From Parvicella sp963922585 (GTDB lineage: Bacteria; Bacteroidota; Bacteroidia; Flavobacteriales_D; Parvicellaceae), in contig CAWUIK010000013.1 in the NCBI GenBank assembly GCA_963922585.1, positions 1-48,448 of the forward strand: a stretch of DNA of 48,448 nucleotides. The letters run 5' to 3'. The notes under the pieces are model-generated. The model saw only the letters and a list, made by a program, of their open reading frames with translations. It made no database searches and was not told where the DNA came from. Of the stretch, positions 9,832-17,300 are shown one piece after another. How positions within the stretch are numbered: the first letter of the stretch is position 1; every line of letters begins with the position of its first letter. The position numbers and the translations under genes were made by a program.

Positions 9832-11619
9832 ATGGCAGGAGGACACGATCACGCACACGATTACGCGCATGCGCATCATCACAAAGAAAGCTTTATAACA
9901 AAGTATATCTTTTCGCAAGACCATAAAATGATCGCTAAGCAGTATTTAGTAACTGCAATCATAATGGGGATTATTGGAATTGGTTTATCTGCACTTTTTA
10001 GATTAAAGTTAGGATGGCCAGATACACAGTTCCCAATTCTAGAAACTTTATTAGGATCTGATGCAGCTCCTAATGGTGAATTACAATCCAACTGGTATTT
10101 AGGATTAGTAACTATGCACGGAACCATAATGGTGTTCTTTGTGTTAACTGGGGGTCTTTCAGGTACATTTTCCAACTTATTAATTCCACTTCAACTAGGA
10201 GCTAGAGATATGGCATCAGGTTTACTAAATATGATTTCATATTGGTTATTTTTCTTGTCATCAGTTATTATGGTTGCTTCTTTGTTTGTTGAAACTGGAC
10301 CTGCATCTTCTGGATGGACTATTTACCCTCCATTAAGTGCTTTAGAAGAAACTCAACCTGGTTCAGGTTTAGGTATGACACTTTGGTTGCTTTCAATGAC
10401 GATATTTGTTGCTTCTTCTCTTTTAGGTGGTATCAACTATATTGTAACTATTCTTAACTTAAGAACAAAAGGAATGAAAATGACTAGAATGCCATTAACT
10501 ATCTGGACATTCTTTGTTACTGCTATTTTAGGTTTGTTATCGTTCCCAGTTTTAGTTTCTGCTGTAGTTTTATTGTTGATGGATAGAGGAATGGACACAA
10601 GTTTCTATTTATCTGAAATTACAACAAGTTCTGGACAGTTAGCACAAACTGGTGGTTCTCCAATTCTTTATGAACATTTATTTTGGTTCTTAGGACACCC
10701 TGAGGTATATATTGTATTGCTACCAGCACTTGGTATTTCTTCTGAGGTAATTGCAACTAATGCAAGAAAACCAATATTTGGATATAGAGCAATGATTGGT
10801 TCTATTTTAGCAATTGGTTTCTTATCATTTATTGTATGGGCACATCATATGTTCTTGACGGGTATGAGTCCATTCTTAGGAAGTGTCTTTACTTTTACTA
10901 CTTTGTTAATTGCAATTCCATCAGCAGTAAAAGTATTCAACTATATTACTACACTTTGGAAAGGTAATATTAAATTTACACCTGCTATGATGTTTTGTAT
11001 TGGAATGGTATCTACATTTATTTCAGGAGGTGTTACAGGTATTATCTTAGCTGATAGTGCTTTGGATATTTCAAAACATGATACGTATTTTGTTGTTGGT
11101 CACTTCCACGTTGTAATGGGAATGTCTGCTATATTAGCAATGTTTGCTGGAGTTTACCATTGGTTCCCAAAACTATATGGTAAAATGATGAACAAGAAAT
11201 TAGGTTTTGCCCATTTCTGGTTAACAATTATTTCTGGATATGGAGTATTTATACCAATGCACTTTACAGGTGAAGGTGGTCTTCCAAGAAGATACTACCA
11301 AAATACAGATTTTGCAATGTTTGATCACATGGTAGATTTGAATGTGTTGATTTCTGTTTTCGCACTGATTGGAGTTCTTGGGCAAGTATTGTTTTTCTTC
11401 AATTTCTTCTATAGTGCATTTAGAGGCCCTAGATCATCGCAAAACCCATGGAAATCTACAACATTGGAATGGACTACTCCAGTGGATCACGTTCACGGAA
11501 ACTGGCCAGGAGCGCTTCCTGTTGTTCATAGATGGCCTTATGACTATAGTAAACCAGGTTGGGAAGAAGATTTTGTAATGCAAGATGTTCCGCTAAAACC
11601 TGACGAAGAAGAACATTAA
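9832..11619 (+). CDS. coxA: Cytochrome c oxidase subunit I (A1-type heme-copper oxidase)
   Basis: The 595-residue catalytic subunit reduces oxygen to water and pumps protons. Ligands are complete: His96 (heme a, MHGTIMVFF), His289 with Glu291 and Tyr293 in GHPEVY (Cu-B, proton gate and cross-linked tyrosine), His338-His339 in WAHHMF (Cu-B), and His424 (heme a3) and His426 (heme a) in GHFHVVMG. The Glu in HPEVY marks the A1 subgroup, and the K-channel lysine is present in SAVKVFNY. The first ~22 residues are His-rich (GGHDHAHDYAHAHHH), unlike a standard subunit I. It is the last gene of the operon and is followed by a hairpin terminator. Confidence 0.96.
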   Translation: MAGGHDHAHDYAHAHHHKESFITKYIFSQDHKMIAKQYLVTAIIMGIIGIGLSALFRLKLGWPDTQFPILETLLGSDAAPNGELQSNWYLGLVTMHGTIMVFFVLTGGLSGTFSNLLIPLQLGARDMASGLLNMISYWLFFLSSVIMVASLFVETGPASSGWTIYPPLSALEETQPGSGLGMTLWLLSMTIFVASSLLGGINYIVTILNLRTKGMKMTRMPLTIWTFFVTAILGLLSFPVLVSAVVLLLMDRGMDTSFYLSEITTSSGQLAQTGGSPILYEHLFWFLGHPEVYIVLLPALGISSEVIATNARKPIFGYRAMIGSILAIGFLSFIVWAHHMFLTGMSPFLGSVFTFTTLLIAIPSAVKVFNYITTLWKGNIKFTPAMMFCIGMVSTFISGGVTGIILADSALDISKHDTYFVVGHFHVVMGMSAILAMFAGVYHWFPKLYGKMMNKKLGFAHFWLTIISGYGVFIPMHFTGEGGLPRRYYQNTDFAMFDHMVDLNVLISVFALIGVLGQVLFFFNFFYSAFRGPRSSQNPWKSTTLEWTTPVDHVHGNWPGALPVVHRWPYDYSKPGWEEDFVMQDVPLKPDEEEH

Positions 11620-11645
11620 TAATTGAAATTATTTTTTATAATATT

Positions 11646-11679
11646 AAAGTCTGTACATTTGTTTGTACAGACTTTTTTT
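11646..11679 (+). terminator. Rho-independent terminator of the act-cox operon
   Basis: A perfect 12-base inverted repeat (AAAGTCTGTACA at 11646-11657 and its complement at 11664-11675) with a 6-base loop leads into a run of Ts ending at 11679. It begins 26 bases after the coxA stop codon and ends one base before the ATG of the next gene, so it separates the respiratory operon from what follows. The A/T symmetry is partial, so it would act mainly on the + strand. Confidence 0.88.
11654..11661 (+). promoter_or_regulatory. Candidate -7 box (TACATTTG) inside the terminator stem-loop
   Basis: The octamer matches the Bacteroidota -7 consensus TAnnTTTG exactly and lies 18 bases before the ATG at 11680. 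No clear TTTG -33 box is seen at the usual distance. If used, it would let the 11680 gene be transcribed independently from within the operon terminator. Chance occurrence is possible in such AT-rich DNA. Confidence 0.4.
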
Positions 11680-12270
11680 ATGAGATTTATCTTAGTTTTA
11701 ATATTTTCATTTTGGCTGGTGTCTTCAAACGCACAGTTGTTTGATAGCATTCAAGATTGTTTTAAATACAAGCCTAAACCCTTATTCAAAATGGATGCCC
11801 GAAATGCATTCGTCACCTCAAGTTTTGTAAAAGTGAAAGGAGTAAAATTGGGTGTGAGTTTCAATAAGAAAGTTAGAGTAGGAGTAGGATATAGTTGGAT
11901 GAAAACAGATTATTTTGTAGTTGACAATCTTGATTCTACAAATCTTAGATTTGCTTACGGCAACTTCTTTTTTGAATATGCTTTTTATAAAAGTAAACAT
12001 TGGCAACTTGAAATACCTTTACAATTAGGATTAGGAAAAATTACTTATAAAGATTTGGAAAAGAATATTTTGGAGCAACAATGGGTGCCGATATGGGAAC
12101 CAGCAATGACATTTGAGTATTTATTTTTAAAATATTTTGGTTTTGGAGCAGGAGTAGGCTATCGTTTAGTTTTTAAATCAAAATCTCCAATTTCCGAACA
12201 GTTTACATCACCCATCTATATCTTTAGGTTCAAAATTTACTTTGATCAATTATATAAGGATATGAAGTAA
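11680..12270 (+). CDS. Exported hypothetical protein, probably an outer-membrane beta-barrel
   Basis: The ATG at 11680 gives a 196-residue protein with a clean signal peptide (MRFILVLIFSFWLVSSNAQ). A longer reading from TTG at 11623 would run through the operon terminator and is unlikely. The mature part has alternating polar and hydrophobic strands rich in Phe, Tyr and Gly (VRVGVGYSW, FFFEYAFY, FGAGVGYRLVF) and ends in an aromatic strand, consistent with a small outer-membrane beta-barrel. No named family is recognised. It stands alone between the respiratory operon and the broken gene downstream. Confidence 0.75.
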   Translation: MRFILVLIFSFWLVSSNAQLFDSIQDCFKYKPKPLFKMDARNAFVTSSFVKVKGVKLGVSFNKKVRVGVGYSWMKTDYFVVDNLDSTNLRFAYGNFFFEYAFYKSKHWQLEIPLQLGLGKITYKDLEKNILEQQWVPIWEPAMTFEYLFLKYFGFGAGVGYRLVFKSKSPISEQFTSPIYIFRFKIYFDQLYKDMK

Positions 12271-12369
12271 ATATCTATTTTAAATATATTTATAGTTATT
12301 CTATCAAAGTGAAATTTAATGCTATTATTCTTATTAATATTTAGGAATAAACCAAAGTTAATCATTGGT

Positions 12370-12387
12370 AATCCTTTATTCAGGATT
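12370..12387 (+). terminator. Weak hairpin after the 11680 gene
   Basis: AATCCT and AGGATT form a 6-bp stem around a 6-base loop, followed by a T-rich stretch, about 100 bases after the stop at 12270. The stem is short and the T-run broken. I see no gene in the 264 bases between 12271 and 12534. Confidence 0.25.
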
Positions 12388-12506
12388 TTGATTTCTTGTT
12401 GTTGTTTTTTGATTGGTAGTTATTGATAATTCCTCAGAAACCCTTTCGTTTCCCATAAAAATCAAGTTTAAGTAATTTTACGTACAAGGTTACTACATCA
12501 AACCCA

Positions 12507-12514
12507 TAGTTTTG
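12507..12514 (+). promoter_or_regulatory. Candidate -7 promoter box TAGTTTTG
   Basis: Exact match to the Bacteroidota TAnnTTTG consensus, 20 bases upstream of the ATG at 12535. The -33 region has no clear TTTG. It would drive the interrupted gene that follows. Confidence 0.45.
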
Positions 12515-12534
12515 TGCGTGTTTAATTGTTAATT

Positions 12535-13896
12535 ATGAAAAGTATGATGCAAAGGTTTATTAAAGTCTGGATGATTTATCTACTTCCCTTATTATTTGGA
12601 GCTGATTTACTGGCTCAGCCGGCTCCAAAACTGGAGGATTTATTTGTTTGTTATGAAGGTGAGGTAATTACCATAGCATCAGAGTGCGATGATTGTACAA
12701 CAAATTAATGCAGCGGTTATTTCGTTTTTAATAAAAATGAGCCTGATAACCTTTCCTACGTCAATGACTATGATGTGATCAATTTTGCAGAAGGTAAAGG
12801 CATGATGGTAGAACTTATTAAATACATTGATGCTTATCAGCCTAGTAATCCTGATTATTACGAAAGAGCAGTTGTTAACATCAAAACAGGAGAATATATT
12901 ATTCCGTTTGGATCTCAATATATTAAGTATGTATTTGAAGATAGATTGTTTATTGTCAATAAGGACAAGCAAGGCCGGCTTATAGATACCTACGGGAAGC
13001 AACTCAACAAAAAGATATACGGAAATATTGGGTATATTGAATCGTTAGGTTATTTTGATAAGACGATGTATGATGAAGAGGAGGTCATTTTTGATAAAAA
13101 TGAAGCACCGGTTATCTCTTTCCAAAAGTTCAATATTAGTGAGGGGATAGATGCCTATAATTTTATTGCGAGACCAAATGAAGCCGTGTCTGAAGAATTG
13201 TTTGAAGGTGTTTACATCATTGATAGAAAAGAAAACACCCTTTTTTATGACGAGTATGGTGATATTTTTATTCAGAAAGATAGCTTTGGCAATAACAACG
13301 TAATTGGTTTTGGATTGGAAAACACTGAAGATAGTTATTCATTGCTCATTAAAAATAAGAAAGGTAAATGGTATAATCCCATGACAGAGTTTCTTTCCAA
13401 TCATTTTATTCATTATATCTCTACCGTTTATTTGTACATAGAGGGAGGTCAGAACTCAGTTTCTCACAAAAATAAAGAGGTTTTGTGCTATGCAGCTGGT
13501 ATGGAGTATGATCAGGAAACTGAAAAAGGATATTTTTTGGATACCAAGGGAAAAGTTATCGTGGAGGTGGAAGGTGCGCCACGATTTAATGCTGTGCATT
13601 TTAATGCTTCCCAGGATAAGAAAGTATATCCATTTATTTATTTTTTCACACAGTACAGCAGTGAGAGTTTTGCGGTGTATGACGAAGATGGAACAATACT
13701 GATAGCGCATCCTGATAATTATGAGTACTTTATGCCAGATGAAATCACTAAGGCTGGATATTATGCATTCATCAATGATACGTTGGATGAAACCTATCTT
13801 TTTTACGGCAAAACTAAGCGATTGTTAACACTGCAAGGAAAGCAAGAATTTAAAACATTAGCAGACGTGCAAAAGCATTTTGTTTCGGAAAGATAA
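12535..13896 (+). pseudogene. Exported hypothetical protein gene interrupted by one in-frame TAA
   Basis: From ATG 12535 a signal peptide (MIYLLPLLFGADLLAQ) leads into PAPKLEDLFVCYEG and stops at TAA 12706-12708. The same frame continues at once (CSGYFVFNKNEPDNL) and stays open for 395 codons to TAA at 13894-13896. Removing that one stop would give a protein of about 453 residues with no frameshift, so this reads as a single nonsense change or a sequencing error. The second part could be translated separately from GTG 12775 but would lack an export signal. It contains repeated aromatic/Gly/Asp strands such as VIDRKENTLFYDEYGD and GYFLDTKGKVIVEVEG, loosely like WG-type beta-repeats. No function is recognised. 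Confidence 0.75.
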
Positions 13897-13914
13897 TTTG
13901 ATTTGTAGAAAAAA

Positions 13915-13946
13915 AGACCAATACTTTGCCAAGTATCGGTCTCTTT
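13915..13946. terminator. Hairpin between converging genes, stronger for the - strand
   Basis: AGACCAATACTT (13915-13926) and AAGTATCGGTCT (13931-13942) pair over 12 bases with one mismatch around a TGCC loop. On the + strand a short CTTTCT follows; on the - strand a longer run of Ts (the A-run at 13908-13914) follows. It lies between the interrupted + gene and the - strand remnant, and could end both transcripts. Confidence 0.7.
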
Positions 13947-13968
13947 CTAAGTCCTCGTAAGGTCTCAA

Positions 13969-14385
13969 TTATTTGTAATACTCAATTTCTCTAGTTTTGA
14001 TTTTTTGCACCGTATTTTCTTCCTCAGGTTGGGTAAGTACATGACCTTCATAACTGCTTTTGTAGTTAGTTTTTTCTGTGCATTTGGTCCAATTGTCCTG
14101 AGCATCATCACATAAATCTGTATAAGGAGGCTTTCTATTTTTGCATCAGAAATCAAGGACTAAGGCATCTGGTAAGTTATCTTCATTAATATCAACTGCT
14201 GCTTTTACAATGTCTATCGTTACATCATTGGGAAGATTATTCAATTGGAGTTGATCCGTTGGAATTAATTGAAAACCTTCAATGGGAGGATAGATACGGA
14301 TAACTTCTTCATGATTCTCGTCACTATAACAGGTATAATTTGTAAAGATGTATTCAAATCAGCATCTTAAAAGCTAATAAACGTT
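13969..14385 (-). pseudogene. Decayed gene remnant downstream of the caspase-like gene
   Basis: Reading the - strand, one frame runs from about 14350 to TAA at 13971-13969 and looks like protein: CYSDENHEEVIRIYPPI, then EGFQLIPTDQLQLNNLPND, AAVDINEDNLPDALVLDF, a TGA at 14148-14146, then CKNRKPPYTDLCDDAQDNW and TQPEEENTVQKIK to EYYK. Upstream the same frame meets two more stops, and the only nearby ATG is out of frame, so the start and any signal peptide are lost. DINEDNLPDALVLDF resembles the Asp-rich repeat of FG-GAP-type proteins. It begins only a few bases after the caspase gene stop, in the same direction, so it was probably its operon partner. Confidence 0.6.
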
Positions 14386-17300
14386 TTATCTCTCTATTTG
14401 CTTCAATACAATCTGATGCTTATCATTTGTAATTCTTGTTCCCGGATTTTGGTTTCCGCCAGTGGCTTTTTTTACAGATGTGTTCAAGTATTCCCTTAAT
14501 TCATTCACGGTGATGATTAGGTCTCCGTTCAAGTCTGCTTGATTTTCTGTTAAACCTTTTTTAAGAAAATAGGTGAAGATTCCATTTTGATAGGTAGCAC
14601 TTTCTGCTGCATACTCCGTCCCGCCTGAACTAGCAATTACGGTAGCTCCTACACCTTTTCTGAAGTCTCCAAAGAATGATTTGGAAAGGGTAGAGGCGTT
14701 AGACTGTTGCTCACTATATTGGAAGGTTTTGCTGGCTCTAAAGTTTACTTCTCCTGTGGATGTGCTTTCGGTAGTATTTAGTGCCAATTCATCTTTATCT
14801 ATCTCACCACCATGACAAGTGTCAAATAGCAGTAGTTTTTTGTTGGCAGAGCAAAGTGCCAGCCATTCTTCAAATAATGCATAACTCCATCCTTTCACTT
14901 CTGGATGATCAAAGTCCACATCATACACAGCATAGTAATAATCTAAGTTTTGATCTAGGAGGCCGTGACCGGCAATATAAATTATCACAACATCATTGAT
15001 ACTCGCTTGGCTTAAGAAAGTTTGGATGGCAGAAAGTGATTCTTGGGTTACTTCGTCATCTGTCAAAGTCAAATTATGTATAGAATCAAAAGTATTAAAA
15101 GTATCCAGAGACTTAAATAATTGGCCTACATCCTTCGCATCTTTGGCTGCATAGTCCAAATTGAATGCTGCGTCTGCATATTGACTTGTTCCAATAGCCA
15201 GCACATAGAGATTGCTCATCGCATGGTTGGTTTGTTTTTCTAGTACATAGGTTACAGGAAGGGTAGCGCCATTGCTTGTGATTCCTTTTATTTCCAATTC
15301 GTTCATGCCGTTTACTAGCGGAACTTCAATGCGGTAGTTGTTTTCGTCTGTATGGAAGGTTATATTTTGAGGAACGCCATTCAGCCAAAGTTCAGCTCCT
15401 TCCAGTTTTTCAGTGCAAGAAATAAAGATTTCCAAGCGTTTATCATTCGTAAATTTTGGCAAGTACTCTATGTTTTCAATTTGAAGAGATGGTAATTGTT
15501 CTATCTCCAATTGTGATGCATCCACACCAAGTCTTTTGAGTCTCTTTTCATAGGCTTTGTGATAGGCTTCTATAATTGTTGAATCTCTCGAGTGTAATCT
15601 TTCTAAAATGATATCTGGACGGTTGTATTTTACATCAAAACTAGAGATAGGAATAAAGTTATTGCCTTTTCTAAAGGACACAAAGTCAATGTTTTCTTTG
15701 GTAGCAGCGTAATAATTGTCAGGCGTTATCATAAACAATCCGTCCTTGTCTCCATAGAAACGAAGTATTTCTTTAGGGAGGACTTTTTCCTGCAGGTTCC
15801 AAAGAATAATATCACCATCGTTGCTGATACTGATCAACTTATTACCCACCAACTTCAATTGTAAAATGTGTTCTTGATGGGCTTCCCATTGTCTTATTAG
15901 TTTCATGGAAGGCACCTCATACTGCGCAATTCCAAGATTTGCAGTTGGAAGGTAGATGGACTTATTATCTTCTGCAATGGCAATGGGTGCGCCCAAATTA
16001 TTGTTGTAAGAAAAAGATCCACTCTGTTTCAAGACACCTGGGTTGTGTTTTTTAATAACATTCTGATAGGCATTTGAGTCCAACATGGTGACGAAACTGC
16101 TGTCTGAATTGGGGTAAAAACCAAGTAGGGTATTCAAGTCCCATAGAATTGAACTTTCCTTTGTAGACCCGGTATAGTTTTGAGTAATAAAAGTATATGG
16201 AGAGGAATAAAAATCAATGCCAAGTTCGTCTTGTTTATATTTTTGGAAGGCACCTGTAGTAGGAAACCATTCAAAATCATTGTAATAACTACCATTGCCG
16301 TACGTTTTGTCTATTTCTCCTTTAATAATTGGCGCTCCGTTCTCATTTAAAGTAACCCTAGCATGTGAGAAACTAAGGTGGTAGCTTTTACTCTCTTGTT
16401 TTAGTCTTAGTTGTTCTACACCAAGATTTTCTTGATCTAGGAGGTAAAGGAAATCAGTTCCTTGGAATAAGAGAAACTGGGCGGTACTGTCTATTAAGAC
16501 GTGCATGGGTTCAACAGGATGTCCGGTATGGTGTCTTACCTTTTGAAGATGTTGTACATCATAAATTCCTATAGTTCTATTGGTGTTTCCTTCTTCCAAC
16601 CAGTTGAGTTCACCTCCTGCTATTTCCCATACTCGGGAAACAACGTATTTACTGTCTGGAGAAAACTTCACAGGGCCTGCAAATTTATATACGCTAGTGT
16701 CTGCAATGGTGTGTATTTTTTTAGTGGTCAAATCCATTATTTTAAGTTCATTGCCCGTGATATAAGCAAAGTGACTTTCATCCGGAGAGAAGGATCCGTT
16801 TTCATAGATTGGCGTATAGTCATAGGCATATTCAGCCATGATATATCCTTCCAAATTCCAACATTCATTGAGGCTTTTGCTGAAGATGACATCATCCTGC
16901 ACGTACCATTCACCAGAAGGACTCATCATCGCTTTGTTTTCAAAGTCAGAAAGATTTGCTCCCGACAATGTCTGAATACTGTTAAAAATGGCTTCTATTG
17001 ATGAGTAAATATAGTCATTGACAAAAAGCGTGTTTTTGGATTTGTTTTTATGAGTTCCTTTATTACCGATGATATAACTATCTGCAAGAAATTCACCTTC
17101 ATACCTATCTAGCCAATCAAGACTTGGTAATTTTAATAATTCACCATTGTTAACTACTAGAAAATTGCCATCTTCTGATATTTCACCATGGTAAAAATTA
17201 CTTCCAATACCGAGTATTTGCCCCGTAGTATAATCCCAACATACGCTCACTCGATCTCTTGTGCTGGCAATGATCCAGGTTTTGGTAGGATGAAAAATCA

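Noticed and set aside
11623..11679. TTG start giving a 215-residue version of the 11680 protein
   Set aside because: The extra codons are the operon terminator; the ATG at 11680 starts a clean signal peptide.
14146..14148. TGA read as selenocysteine in the - strand remnant
   Set aside because: The gene has lost its start and shows other in-frame stops, no redox family is recognised, and no SECIS-like element was evident.
13965..14156. 63-residue ORF on the - strand
   Set aside because: Its composition is poor, and another frame over the same bases carries the coherent remnant.
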